Source: Eutrophocola sp049446715 (GTDB taxonomy: Bacteria; Pseudomonadota; Gammaproteobacteria; Pseudomonadales; Pseudohongiellaceae). Taken from it: a stretch of 64,000 bases of DNA. The notes beneath the pieces were generated by a model that was not told where the DNA came from, made no database searches, and was given only the letters and a program-made list of their open reading frames with translations. Position 1 is the first letter of the stretch. Every line of letters starts with the position of its first letter. The position numbers were made by a program, and so were the translations under genes. The stretch spans positions 24,332 to 88,331 of the forward strand of contig JBMTQX010000006.1 in NCBI GenBank assembly GCA_049446715.1, in the 5' to 3' direction. Below, one piece after another: positions 9,085-18,743 of the stretch.

Positions 9085-9969
9085 ATGGAAATAATCATCA
9101 GACGCAGAAACTTGCTTAAGGCGTTATGTGCTACGCCGGTCGTTGCCAGCCGTATCCATGCCCAGGAAGAAGGCCTGGGGCCACGCCAGGGGCGCATCAA
9201 GCAAAGTGTCATGCCGCAGGTATGGACGGGTACTGATTTCACCCTGCCGGAACGTTGCGAGATTCTGTCCCTGATGGGGTTTGCCGGCATGGATCTGCCG
9301 CAGCCAGGCGATATCCCGGTACTGCAGGACTTCGGATTGACACCGACCCTGATGACAGCCCGTTCCGGCACATCGTTTCAGAACGGCATCATCCGGCGCG
9401 AACTGCATCAACAGATTGTTGATGAAACCCATGAAGGTATCGACATCTGTGTGGCATCAGGCTGCAAAAACCTGATTCTGTTCCCCGGGGAACGTCGCGG
9501 CATGTCGCGGGAGGAGGGCGCCGACAACGCAGCTGAAGTGCTGGCCAGAATTGCCCCTTACGCGGAAGAGAAAGGGGTGTATGTCTGTATGGAGATCACC
9601 AACTCCAAGGTGGCGGCCGACAACCGTGCCGACCAGGTCTTCGATGATATTTACTGGGGCTTCGATGTCTGCCGTCGCAGTGGCTCCCCCAATATCACAG
9701 TGGTTTATGACTTTTATCATGTGCAGATTGCCAACGGCGATGTCGTGCGCACCATGCACGACAATCTCGACATGATCACCCATATGCATGTCGCCGGTGT
9801 GCCGTCACGTCGTGAAATCGACCGCACGCAGGAACTCGACTATCGCTGGATCGCAGGTCAGATTGCCGATTCCGGCTACGAGCATTTCGTGGCTCACGAG
9901 TACCGGTCAACCGAAGGCCGCAATCCGCTGATCAGCCTGGCGGTGGGATACGACATCCTCACAGTCTGA
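9085..9969 (+). CDS. Exported TIM-barrel sugar isomerase/epimerase (hydroxypyruvate isomerase-like)
   Basis: Start at the ATG at 9085, which gives a Tat-like signal (RRRNLLKALCATPVVA). About 294 residues of AP endonuclease-2/xylose isomerase-like TIM barrel. Candidate metal ligands follow the family order: Glu in CMEITNSK, Asp and His in VYDFYHVQI, His in HMHVAGVPSR, Glu in AHEYRS. This resembles hydroxypyruvate isomerase, but Tat export argues for a different, unknown sugar-acid substrate. A TATAAT at 9028-9033 is a possible -10 element. Confidence 0.8.
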   Translation: MEIIIRRRNLLKALCATPVVASRIHAQEEGLGPRQGRIKQSVMPQVWTGTDFTLPERCEILSLMGFAGMDLPQPGDIPVLQDFGLTPTLMTARSGTSFQNGIIRRELHQQIVDETHEGIDICVASGCKNLILFPGERRGMSREEGADNAAEVLARIAPYAEEKGVYVCMEITNSKVAADNRADQVFDDIYWGFDVCRRSGSPNITVVYDFYHVQIANGDVVRTMHDNLDMITHMHVAGVPSRREIDRTQELDYRWIAGQIADSGYEHFVAHEYRSTEGRNPLISLAVGYDILTV

Positions 9970-9993
9970 CGCTCGCGTCGGGCAGACATCCCG

Positions 9994-11145
9994 ATGGTTT
10001 CTCAGCACAACGCCAAGTCATCTTCTAGGCATGTAGTGCTCGCTGGAGGCGGACATGCGCATGCCCTCATGCTTCGGCAATGGGGCAAGCGCCTGCCCCG
10101 GGATGTGCGATTCACCCTTGTCTCTCCCGACGCCCTGACGCCGTATTCGGGCATGTTGCCTGGCCTGATTGCGGGACATTATGCCTTTGAGGAAATCCAT
10201 ATAGACCTGGAATTGCTTTGTCGCTGGGCCGGTGTGTCTTTCTGCAAAGACAGGGTTGTGGGTCTCGATGCAACAAAAAAAGTATTGCTGCTGGCCAATG
10301 GCGCGCAACTGGACTATGACCTCCTCTCGCTTGATACCGGCTCTGTACCTCACCAGTCGGTCGCAGGTGTTTCGGAACATGCCGTAGCGGTGAAACCGAT
10401 CAGTGAATTCTGGCAACGCTGGCAGGACGTCAAAAGCGCTCTGTTGACCGCAACCTCCACCAGGCGACTGGCCGTTGTCGGCGGCGGGGCAGGGGCTGTG
10501 GAAATAGGCCTGGCGCTGGCCCATGCCTGTCATCACTTGCCCGGCGTAACAACCAACATCCGTTTTGCCTTGCTGTCTGCATCGCACGAGCTGTTACCCG
10601 GCTATCCTGAAAAGATCCGACAAGCGGCCAGGCAGGCATGTGCCAGGGCGGGTATCGAACTGTTTGAAGGCAGCCGTGTTACAGAGGTGGGTGCTGACTA
10701 CCTGCGGACGGATGACGGCCATCAACTCCCGGCAAATCATGTGTTCTGGTGCACCCAGGCTGCGGCACCGGCCTGGCCAAAAGCCGGAGGACTCGCCTGT
10801 GACAGGGACGGTTTCGTCAGTGTGAATCGCTACCTGCAATCCGTCAGTCACGACTCGGTTTTCGTCACCGGCGATCTGGCAGACATGAAAGAGTCACCAC
10901 GGCCGAAAGCCGGGGTGTTTGCTGTCCGCCAGGCACCGATACTGAAATCCAATCTTCTCAGTGGGTTAAATGCGTCACCCATGAAGCCTTTCAATCCGCA
11001 ACATGAATTCCTCAGTCTGCTGACCCTCGGTGCAAAGAAGGCGGCTGGCGGTCGGGGTATCTTTACGTTTTCCGGGCACCTCACCTGGTGGTGGAAAAAC
11101 CGTATCGACCAGAATTTCATGACCCAGTTCAGGGAACTGCCCTGA
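9994..11145 (+). CDS. FAD/NAD(P)-binding oxidoreductase of the SelD-associated type
   Basis: 383 residues. The N-terminus VVLAGGGHAHALML is a dinucleotide-binding GxGxxx site, and a second one (LAVVGGGAGAVEIGLALA) lies near residue 155. The stretch LVSPDALTPYSGMLPGLIAG is characteristic of the pyridine-nucleotide-disulfide oxidoreductase family that often occurs fused to the N-terminus of selenide, water dikinase (SelD). Here no SelD domain follows and no selenium genes are nearby, so it is the stand-alone form. Probably a type-II NADH dehydrogenase-like flavoprotein; the substrate is unknown. 24 nt separate it from the isomerase gene. Confidence 0.82.
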   Translation: MVSQHNAKSSSRHVVLAGGGHAHALMLRQWGKRLPRDVRFTLVSPDALTPYSGMLPGLIAGHYAFEEIHIDLELLCRWAGVSFCKDRVVGLDATKKVLLLANGAQLDYDLLSLDTGSVPHQSVAGVSEHAVAVKPISEFWQRWQDVKSALLTATSTRRLAVVGGGAGAVEIGLALAHACHHLPGVTTNIRFALLSASHELLPGYPEKIRQAARQACARAGIELFEGSRVTEVGADYLRTDDGHQLPANHVFWCTQAAAPAWPKAGGLACDRDGFVSVNRYLQSVSHDSVFVTGDLADMKESPRPKAGVFAVRQAPILKSNLLSGLNASPMKPFNPQHEFLSLLTLGAKKAAGGRGIFTFSGHLTWWWKNRIDQNFMTQFRELP

Positions 11146-11235
11146 CGTTTTCTGATGGTTTCCTATTCAAAATACCCCGGCAGGGTGGCACTTCGTCCAT
11201 GGCCGTAGACGGTGGTAATTCTGTGTGACTGCGCG

Positions 11236-11497
11236 AATGTGTACACAATTTGTAAAAAAAATTGATTTTGCTGGCTTTTTGAACAATTCACTTCGGCTTA
11301 ACTAGCTGATATATATGAATAAAAATACTTTTCAGTTACTCGATTGACCTGCGCAGAGCTTGCAGTTGAAAATAGACCCACTTATTGAATTTTGTCGAGT
11401 AAAAAATTACATCGCACAAGTAGTAGCGGAACCCGGCAGGCTAAAAGTTCAGTAAGCGCATGCATTATTTATCTTTAAACCAAAAGGGGAGAAGTTC
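11236..11497 (+). promoter_or_regulatory. Leader and promoter region of the first TonB receptor
   Basis: AT-rich 262-nt leader, aligned by eye with that of the second receptor (14133-14394). Both begin with AATGTGTA exactly 262 nt before the start codon. Both contain a TTGA(A/T)CAAT block, an AT-rich -10-like stretch (TATATATGAA here) and GCGCATGC about 40 nt before the ATG. A perfect palindrome TGTGTACACA lies at 11238-11247. The RBS is AAGGGGAG. The rest of the 11146-11235 gap shows nothing recognisable. Confidence 0.55.
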
Positions 11498-13984
11498 ATG
11501 AAACTTTCCAAGATGAAAGTGGCAATATTATCCGCGCTCGCCGTTCAGGCGGGTTTTGTTTCCGAAACAGTCGTAGCGCAGGATGGCCCGGCACTTGAAG
11601 AAATTATTATTACTTCAACTCGTCGTGAAACAGATGTACAGGATGTGCCACTGGCCGTAACCGCACTGACAGGGGAAAGTCTGCAAAACCAAAATATTGA
11701 AAACCTAGAAGACCTGACCGGCGTTGTTCCAAACGTCCTGATTGCTGGCGGCAATGGCGGCACAACTTCAGGGTCTTTCTACATGCGCGGCATTCCCAAT
11801 GTCGGCGTCTATATCGACGGTATCTGGCAGGTTTCCAGTAACGGCCTCTTGACCAGGGATTTTGTGGAACTGGATCGGGTTGAAGTTCTGCGTGGACCGC
11901 AAGGGACATTGTATGGTCGCGATTCCACCGGCGGCTCCATTCACATGCATTCCAAATTAAACGCAGAACAGTTTGGCGTTAAACACAATATCGGTGCTGG
12001 TAACCTCGATCGTCGTGACGTCATGGTCTCTGCCGATATTCCCATTTCCGATAATATCCGTACCAAATGGACATTAGGCAGCTATTCCCAGGATGGCTGG
12101 ATCAAGAGCCTGACCACCGGCGACAATGCCGGCTGGCAGGACAGTGACGTTTTCCGGGGCGACATTCTTTGGACGCCCACCGATCGTTTGAGCTTGCGCC
12201 TGATTCACCAGGAAGACGACCAGGTAGGCCAGCAGGCCCGTGTCCAGTCCCGCATTGACTATACTGTTGCTGATGTCCAGGGGTTCCAGATGGGTATTGC
12301 CCAGGCTGTGGATATTGCCAGTGGCGGCCGCTTTAATCCCAGTTATGCGCAAGCCGGATACCCCGGTGGTAAATTAGGGAAGTGGGAAAGTCGTCTTTCT
12401 TCGACCAGCCCGAATGAGCAGTTCCTCGAACAGACCACGCTGCATGTGGACTTTGACGTCAGCGACACAGTGCACCTGAAGTATATGTATGGCAAAACCG
12501 TCAATGATGCATCCATATACAATGACTGGGGTGGCTCCGAATACAACTTCTTTGTGAACTACAACGTTAGCAAACTTGATCTGGATAGCCATGAATTCCA
12601 ACTGACAGGGTCCTTGTTTGAGGATCGTGTGGATTATGTGCTGGGCTACTATTCATGGGACCAGAACAGTCGCAATCGTGGCGTGGAGTGGGGATCTGCC
12701 GACTGGACATTTGCGGCAGACAACAATGGCACCACACAGACTCTGGATTGGGCCACTGTGATGGCAAGTCCCCAGTGTAATGATGCACCATCTGATCGTG
12801 GCCTGACGTTCCCGGGTAATGTGTGGCCGCAGCCGTGTAGTTGGCTGCCCTATGGGTGGGCGGCGGCCTTTGCCGGTCCCGGTTTTGCCAGTAACCAGTC
12901 TGACCGGCTCAATGGTGGATCGCAGGAAGGTGATGCGATCTTCGGTGAGTTGACCTGGTACATCAATGATGCCTGGGATGTCACGGTAGGTTATCGCACA
13001 CATGATCAGGACAACATTGCCCATGCCATGTCACCCGCCCAACTGGCATCTAACATTGCCAATGGCCTGACTGAAGCGCGGCCGAATGAGCTCAACACCC
13101 TTTTTGCCGACCGGGGTATGGCTGTTGCAGGCCCACTAGATGTCTTCACTCCCACCAGTTTCAGTGCTGATACCTATCGCTTTGCCACGACATACGACCT
13201 CACTGATGACGTCATGATATACGGCGGCTACAGCGAAGGTTTCAACTCGGGTGGAGTTTCCCAGTACGAAGATTCGGTAGGTCCCGTCAGCATTAACTAT
13301 GCTCCCGAGATGATCGAGAACTGGGAACTGGGCTTACGAGCTGATCTTCTTAATGGCGCCCTGCGTGCTAATGCCACCTACTTCAAAACCGACTGGCTGG
13401 GTATTCAGTACCTGGGCACGGTTATTGACCGTGCCACCGGCATTGAAGCCACTGAACTGGTTCTGCAAAACACCGCCAATGGTCAGGCCGAAGGTATTGA
13501 ACTGGAGCTGACATACCTGCCGACTGAGAGCCTGACCTTGCAGGCCAACCTGGGCTTCCTGGATACGTCATACACCAGTATCAACCCCGGGGCACCCCTG
13601 CCGAAAGACTCGGAATTTGCCAGGGCACCGGAAACTACCTACATGCTCAGTGCTGAATATGAGTGGGGTAGTGTGTTTGGTGGTAGTCTGATGACACGTA
13701 TCCAGACAAATTACTGGGACAGTTACTGGCGTGCCAGCACACTGGAACTGCGCCAGAATTTCCAGGGACTTGTCAGTGAATCACCTGCAGGTGATTTGTG
13801 GATGACCAATGCCCGTATGGTATGGACTCCTGATAGCGGTGATTACCAGATCACGATTTGGGGTAATAACCTGACTGACGAATACAACTTCAACTCCGGC
13901 TTTATGCATGGGGTTTGGCAGTTTGACTTCGCCACAGTCGACCGTCCACGTGAGTACGGCGTGACGTTTAATGCGCGTTTTTAA
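11498..13984 (+). CDS. TonB-dependent outer-membrane receptor, first paralogue
   Basis: 828 residues, a usual length for this family. Signal peptide followed by the TonB-box/plug start LEEIIITSTRRETDVQDVPL. The plug domain contains SFYMRGIPNVGVYIDGIWQ and VELDRVEVLRGPQGTLYGRD (the RVEVLRGPQ signature), with a beta-barrel down to a terminal Phe in TFNARF. Receptors with this N-terminus are common in oligotrophic proteobacteria, and the ligand cannot be read from sequence. It is homologous along its length to the following gene. A strong terminator ends the unit, so each paralogue is transcribed separately. Confidence 0.93.
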   Translation: MKLSKMKVAILSALAVQAGFVSETVVAQDGPALEEIIITSTRRETDVQDVPLAVTALTGESLQNQNIENLEDLTGVVPNVLIAGGNGGTTSGSFYMRGIPNVGVYIDGIWQVSSNGLLTRDFVELDRVEVLRGPQGTLYGRDSTGGSIHMHSKLNAEQFGVKHNIGAGNLDRRDVMVSADIPISDNIRTKWTLGSYSQDGWIKSLTTGDNAGWQDSDVFRGDILWTPTDRLSLRLIHQEDDQVGQQARVQSRIDYTVADVQGFQMGIAQAVDIASGGRFNPSYAQAGYPGGKLGKWESRLSSTSPNEQFLEQTTLHVDFDVSDTVHLKYMYGKTVNDASIYNDWGGSEYNFFVNYNVSKLDLDSHEFQLTGSLFEDRVDYVLGYYSWDQNSRNRGVEWGSADWTFAADNNGTTQTLDWATVMASPQCNDAPSDRGLTFPGNVWPQPCSWLPYGWAAAFAGPGFASNQSDRLNGGSQEGDAIFGELTWYINDAWDVTVGYRTHDQDNIAHAMSPAQLASNIANGLTEARPNELNTLFADRGMAVAGPLDVFTPTSFSADTYRFATTYDLTDDVMIYGGYSEGFNSGGVSQYEDSVGPVSINYAPEMIENWELGLRADLLNGALRANATYFKTDWLGIQYLGTVIDRATGIEATELVLQNTANGQAEGIELELTYLPTESLTLQANLGFLDTSYTSINPGAPLPKDSEFARAPETTYMLSAEYEWGSVFGGSLMTRIQTNYWDSYWRASTLELRQNFQGLVSESPAGDLWMTNARMVWTPDSGDYQITIWGNNLTDEYNFNSGFMHGVWQFDFATVDRPREYGVTFNARF

Positions 13985-14006
13985 ACAACGCTGTTGCAAG
14001 CAGGAC

Positions 14007-14037
14007 AAAAAAGGAGGGCATAAGCCCTCCTTTTTTT
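14007..14037 (+). terminator. Rho-independent terminator after the first TonB receptor
   Basis: GGAGGGC, loop ATAA, GCCCTCC flanked by an A-run and a run of seven T, 22 nt after the stop codon. Confidence 0.9.
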
Positions 14038-14185
14038 ATGCCTGTTTTGTGGCGTTTCAGAGATTGTATGCCAGCCGATTCGTGCTGGCCGACTGTCCTT
14101 TTTGATTTTGGGCAATGTTCATGGATTAATCAAATGTGTAGATAAATTGCAGAAAATGTTCAAGCAGTTGCTTTTTTGATCAATC

Positions 14186-14213
14186 TTGATTCCTGTAACA
14201 TACTGAATATAAT
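14186..14213 (+). promoter_or_regulatory. Sigma-70-like promoter of the second TonB receptor
   Basis: TTGATT (14186-14191), 16-nt spacer, TATAAT (14208-14213). It would give a 5' untranslated leader of about 175 nt before the ATG at 14395. It lies inside the 262-nt region (14133-14394) shared with the first receptor gene. Confidence 0.6.
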
Positions 14214-14394
14214 AGGGAAAAAATCTGTATAAAGGGGTTTATTGACCATTGAAAAGAGAAGAGTTACAAATACTTTGTCTATCAGAGTTTGTCTGGTTAA
14301 TAAGAATTACGCCGCACAGATAACGCGGGGCCAGGCATGCAGAAAATCCGGTAGGCGCATGCTTATACTATTCCAATCAAAAAGGGGGGGGTTC

Positions 14395-16908
14395 ATGAAA
14401 CTTTCCAAAATGAAACTGGCTGTGCTGACCGCGATAGCGGGCTATGGCTCAGCATTTGTGCCCGGTCAAATGGCCTTTGCGCAAGAAGAAGGCAGGGGAT
14501 TAGAGGAAATCGTGGTAACGGCCCAGCGTCGTGAGCAGGATCTCCAGGAAGTTCCTGTTTCAATCGTAGCTCTGACAGGTGAAAACCTGGAACTTCAGGG
14601 TCTTGACAGTCTTGAAGATGTCGGAAACAGCATCCCTAATCTAAATATCCAAGGCGGCGGTGCCGGTACCTTCGGCACACAGTTCCGTGTCCGTGGGTTG
14701 CCAAACGTCGGCGTTTATATTGATGGTGTCTGGCAGGTCGGTACCGATGGCATGCTGATATCCGATTTTGTCGATATGGACCGCATCGAAGTACTCCGTG
14801 GTCCCCAGGGAACGACCTATGGCCGTGACTCTACGGGTGGTGCTATTCGCATGTGGACACGTCGTCCGGGCGAAGAGGTGGGCGGTAGCCTGCAGGCCAC
14901 CATGGGCTCCTATAACCGCCGTGACATCAAGGGCACTGTCGATTTACCGATTACAGACAACCTGCTGACTAAGTGGACCATGTCCAGCAACTATCGCGAC
15001 GGATACATCACTGGCCTAACTACCGGTATCGATTACGGCATGCTGGATCAGGAAACACTTCGTGGCGATATCCTGTGGACGCCGGCCGACAATTTCACGG
15101 CTCGTCTGGTGGTGAACAAGGAATCCGTAGCGCTGAACGAGCCGCGTATCCAGAACGGTATCTGGGATACGGCGTATGTACCAGGCGGCCCGGCCAACAA
15201 CGGTAATCCGGTACAGACCTGGGGTGTTATTCCAGCCCAGTTTTACGGCCTGGCCGTGGAAGGTGCAGCCAAGCGCGGTGTCACGCTCGATTATGATGCC
15301 TTCACACCCGAAAACTTCCAGGCCGGTTATCCTGGTGGCAAGGTGGGTAAATGGGAAAGCCGTTCCAATGCGGTCACTCCGTCTTACGTTGACCGTAACC
15401 AGATCTCTCTGGATGTGACCTGGGACATTACTGACAACATCTCTATTCAGTCCATCACTGCTCAAACCGAGCAAGATCGTAATATCAACGTGGATTGGGA
15501 AAATAGCGACTATACGCTTGTGGAAGACATCCTGCGTGGTGAACTTGATGTGTTCAGCCAGGAAGTTCAGCTGACCGGCGTCGCTTTTGATGATCGTTTG
15601 AATTGGATGGTGGGTGTCTATTACTGGGATCAGGAAGCCATGAATCGCGATGCGCGCTACGCGGTGAATGAATTCCGAACCCTGCCTGGTCAGGCAGCGC
15701 CGGAGTTGGATATCAATGATGTATTCCAGTCCGATCGCTGTCTTGCACTGAATGATCCCGCGACCAACCCGCTTGGGCTGTTGCCCTGTGAGGTGGTTGC
15801 CAATGCCATTATCCTGCCAAACTTCTCCTATGATCGTCTCGTTGGAGCGGATCAGGATGGCATTGCCTATTTCGCGGAAGCCACGTATTCGTTCACCGAT
15901 AAACTGGACCTGACTCTGGGTATTCGTTACCACGATCAGGACAACTCGTCACAGAACTTTACGCTTTCGCCTAATGCAGCGCCTTTGGCACCGGAAGGCA
16001 ATTTGTACACCAACGGTAATCCGTACCTGGGTTCACCGAGAGGTAATCCGACCGCTGTTTCCTTCAGCCAGACTACCTACAAGGCCGCACTGCAGTATCA
16101 GTTCAATGATGACATCATGGGTTATGTGAGCTACTCCGAAGGTTTTGACTCCGGCGGTGTATCCAGCACAACCACCAGTCAGGGTGTTGTATTCTTCCCG
16201 TATGATCCGCAGGTCATGGAAAACACCGAGGTCGGTATACGTGCTGATCTTTTGGACGGTCAGTTGCGTGTCAATGCGACATACTTCATGACCGACTGGC
16301 TGAACATCCAGAACTCTGGTGTTGTACGTGACCCAGCTACTGGTGCTGAACTGCCCCAGCTGGTGACCACCAACGTGGGTGAAGCCAGTGCTGACGGTCT
16401 AGAGCTGGAAATCACCTGGTTGCCGACAGAAGCCCTGATGTTCAATGTCAACGTCGGTGTTCTGAACACCAGCTATGACAGAATCGCCGCTGGCACTTTC
16501 TCGTTGGACGAGTCCACTGAGTTTGCCCAGGCGCCTGACCTAACCTACAACATAGGTGCTCAATACACCTGGGATATGGACAGTGGGGCGTCACTGATTA
16601 CCCGTGTGGATTACTCCTACACGGATAATTTCTGGCGTTCATTGCCGTTCCTGCGTATGGACTGGTACGGTCCAAAGAACGGTGGCCCTGTGCCTGGCGG
16701 TATTGACGAGTCAGGTGACTGGGGAACTATCAATGCTCGCTTGACCTATGAGCCTGCTGACGGCAATTACTCGGTATCCGTATTCGGTACCAACATCACT
16801 GACGAGTACATGCTGAACTCTGGCTTCTTCCACGGTATCTGGGGTTATAACTTCGCTACCGTGTCACGCCCGGCTGAGTATGGCGCGTCACTGACAGTTC
16901 GCTTCTAA
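14395..16908 (+). CDS. TonB-dependent outer-membrane receptor, second paralogue
   Basis: 837 residues from the ATG at 14395, chosen because it follows AAAGGGGGGG and because the first residues (MKLSKMKLAVLTAI) match the first paralogue. An upstream open frame from 14242 is untranslated leader. TonB-box region LEEIVVTAQRREQDLQEVPV, plug signature IEVLRGPQGTTYGRDSTGG, C-terminal SLTVRF. Both receptors conserve PNVGVYIDGVWQV and a C-terminal GFxHGxWxxxFATV motif, so they arose by tandem duplication and diverged. Likely ligands are siderophores, oligosaccharides or other nutrients; not decidable here. Confidence 0.93.
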   Translation: MKLSKMKLAVLTAIAGYGSAFVPGQMAFAQEEGRGLEEIVVTAQRREQDLQEVPVSIVALTGENLELQGLDSLEDVGNSIPNLNIQGGGAGTFGTQFRVRGLPNVGVYIDGVWQVGTDGMLISDFVDMDRIEVLRGPQGTTYGRDSTGGAIRMWTRRPGEEVGGSLQATMGSYNRRDIKGTVDLPITDNLLTKWTMSSNYRDGYITGLTTGIDYGMLDQETLRGDILWTPADNFTARLVVNKESVALNEPRIQNGIWDTAYVPGGPANNGNPVQTWGVIPAQFYGLAVEGAAKRGVTLDYDAFTPENFQAGYPGGKVGKWESRSNAVTPSYVDRNQISLDVTWDITDNISIQSITAQTEQDRNINVDWENSDYTLVEDILRGELDVFSQEVQLTGVAFDDRLNWMVGVYYWDQEAMNRDARYAVNEFRTLPGQAAPELDINDVFQSDRCLALNDPATNPLGLLPCEVVANAIILPNFSYDRLVGADQDGIAYFAEATYSFTDKLDLTLGIRYHDQDNSSQNFTLSPNAAPLAPEGNLYTNGNPYLGSPRGNPTAVSFSQTTYKAALQYQFNDDIMGYVSYSEGFDSGGVSSTTTSQGVVFFPYDPQVMENTEVGIRADLLDGQLRVNATYFMTDWLNIQNSGVVRDPATGAELPQLVTTNVGEASADGLELEITWLPTEALMFNVNVGVLNTSYDRIAAGTFSLDESTEFAQAPDLTYNIGAQYTWDMDSGASLITRVDYSYTDNFWRSLPFLRMDWYGPKNGGPVPGGIDESGDWGTINARLTYEPADGNYSVSVFGTNITDEYMLNSGFFHGIWGYNFATVSRPAEYGASLTVRF

Positions 16909-16940
16909 GTCACAGCGACAAGTCAGTATGCAAGACAGAA

Positions 16941-16974
16941 CGCCGGCAGTCCTGAGACTGCCGGCGTTTTTTTT
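16941..16974 (+). terminator. Rho-independent terminator after the second TonB receptor
   Basis: Perfect 10-bp stem CGCCGGCAGT/ACTGCCGGCG with a 6-nt loop, followed by eight T. Confidence 0.93.
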
Positions 16975-17070
16975 GGCCGGACTGATACCAAATACGTGAG
17001 CGGAAGTGGAATTGCGCCCGGTCTTTTTTTGATATTCCAAAAGCAGTATCCAACTTGAGAGGTACTGAAG

Positions 17071-17670
17071 ATGTTCAAACTACGCTACTTACAATTGTTT
17101 GCCCTGTTTGTTTTACCGTGTTTTGTCCAGGCACAACCCATGGTGGTAATTGGCGGCGGACAGAAAGCGCAAGAGTGTTTCATGAACGCGGAGATGGCCT
17201 CGCGGAATCTTCCGGGTGTTGGCAGAACCCTCCTTGAACCCTGTACCTACACATTGGAATATTCCACTATCAACATGCAGGATCGGGCCGCCACATTGGC
17301 CAACCGCGGCATCGTCTTTGCGGCTCTCAATAATTATGATGCAGCCATGGCCGACTATAACGCCGCCATTGAAATCAGGCCTTCGACGCCGGAGTTTTAT
17401 ATCAACCGGGGTAATTCATTATTCATGATCAGGGAATTTGCCAAGGCCATGGAAGATTACGAGCTTTCCCTTGATCTCGGGCTCAAGCAGGTGCATTTTG
17501 CCCACTACAACATGGGGATGGTTTACGAGCGGCTTGGCAATGACAAAGCCGCAGAGGCAGCCTATGCCCAGGCATCGGCCTACGAACCCGACTGGGTGTT
17601 GGCCAATGACAAACTGCTTATGATCAAGCAACGTCTGGCCGAAGACGCTGCCCGCGCCGGGCAGCAATAG
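17071..17670 (+). CDS. Exported TPR protein
   Basis: 199 residues with a signal peptide (LFALFVLPCFVQAQ) and about three tetratricopeptide repeats: ANRGIVFAALNNYDAAMADY, YINRGNSLFMIREFAKAMED, and a third starting HYNMGMVYERLG. GAGAGGT precedes the ATG at 17071 by 7 nt. Periplasmic protein-protein interaction role presumed. It is adjacent to the TonB receptors but has its own leader after their terminator, so a functional link is uncertain. Convergent with modC. Confidence 0.8.
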   Translation: MFKLRYLQLFALFVLPCFVQAQPMVVIGGGQKAQECFMNAEMASRNLPGVGRTLLEPCTYTLEYSTINMQDRAATLANRGIVFAALNNYDAAMADYNAAIEIRPSTPEFYINRGNSLFMIREFAKAMEDYELSLDLGLKQVHFAHYNMGMVYERLGNDKAAEAAYAQASAYEPDWVLANDKLLMIKQRLAEDAARAGQQ

Positions 17671-17675
17671 CCGTA

Positions 17676-18743
17676 TCAGGCCAGCACTGCCACGCCCTTG
17701 ATCTGGGCAAACAGGTTTTTGCCGGGGGTAATACCCAGTTCTTCTACTGATTTGCGTGTCACTCTTGCCAGCAGGGGGCTGTCTCCCAGCAGGATTTTCA
17801 CCATGACCTGCGCCTCCGTTTCCGCAATCAGTTCGCTGACAGTGACCGGAAAGATATTCTGAATGGACGTACCTCCCTGGTGAACCAGAGTCAGGCTGAC
17901 ATCAAGCGCCGATATTCGTAATCGCACGTCAGTGCCCGGCGCCAGGTTTTCTGCCGTGACCCAAAAATCATGACCTTCAGTGCTCACTTGCATCATGCCG
18001 AATTGCGATTTCGTCGTGGATACTGTTGCATTGAGCAGGGTTTCGGCATCGGAGCGGTGTGACAGTGGCAGGTCAAGTCTCGTTAGCATTTGCTGAATGG
18101 GACCATGGCCAAGTATTTCGCCATTACGCAGAATCACCAGGCTGTCAGCAAGCCTGGCCACTTCATCCGTGGCGTGGCTCACATACAGCACAGGTAGGGC
18201 CAGTTCCCGATGCAGGGATTCAAGATAAGGCAGTATCTCCAGTTTACGTTTCTGGTCAAGGGAGGACAGCGGCTCATCCATCAGTAACAGCCTTGGACTG
18301 GCCGCCAGTGTGCGTGCAATGGCTACACGCTGCTGCTCTCCCCCAGACAGGGTTGCCGAGAAGCGTGACAACAGGTGATGGATACCCAGCAGATCAATGG
18401 CCTGTTCGAGGGCGATACGGCGTTCTGCTGTCGACGTACGCTGAAGACCATAAGCGATGTTTTGGGCAACGCTCAGGTGAGCAAACAGGCTTGGTTCCTG
18501 GAATACATACCCGATACGACGTTCGTGGACAGGGACGAACTGCGTCGAATCCTGCCAGATGGCGTCATCAAAACGGATACTGGCATCAGGAATCCGTTCC
18601 AGCCCGGCGATAGCGCGTAACAGTGTGGTCTTGCCGCTGCCGGAAGGGCCAAAAATCGCTGTAATGCCGGTTGTTGGCAAGGCAAGATCCACGGCCAGCC
18701 GGAAGGCATTACGATCGATGGAGAACCTGACTGAAAGCGTCAC
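17676..18743 (-). CDS. modC: Molybdate ABC transporter ATP-binding protein ModC
   Basis: 355 residues. Walker A GPSGSGKTTLLRAIAGL, ABC signature LSGGEQQRVAIARTL, Walker B LLLMDEPLSSLD, and a C-terminal Mop/TOBE domain (SIQNIFPVTVSELI through VTRKSVEELGITPG) that binds molybdate in ModC proteins. The start codon overlaps the modB stop by 4 nt, indicating translational coupling. It energises molybdate uptake across the inner membrane. Confidence 0.93.
   Translation of the reverse strand: MTLSVRFSIDRNAFRLAVDLALPTTGITAIFGPSGSGKTTLLRAIAGLERIPDASIRFDDAIWQDSTQFVPVHERRIGYVFQEPSLFAHLSVAQNIAYGLQRTSTAERRIALEQAIDLLGIHHLLSRFSATLSGGEQQRVAIARTLAASPRLLLMDEPLSSLDQKRKLEILPYLESLHRELALPVLYVSHATDEVARLADSLVILRNGEILGHGPIQQMLTRLDLPLSHRSDAETLLNATVSTTKSQFGMMQVSTEGHDFWVTAENLAPGTDVRLRISALDVSLTLVHQGGTSIQNIFPVTVSELIAETEAQVMVKILLGDSPLLARVTRKSVEELGITPGKNLFAQIKGVAVLA

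Noticed and set aside
14242..14394. N-terminal extension of the second TonB receptor
   Set aside because: The paralogue starts at the equivalent of 14395, a strong ribosome-binding site lies directly before it, and the extension would precede the signal peptide.
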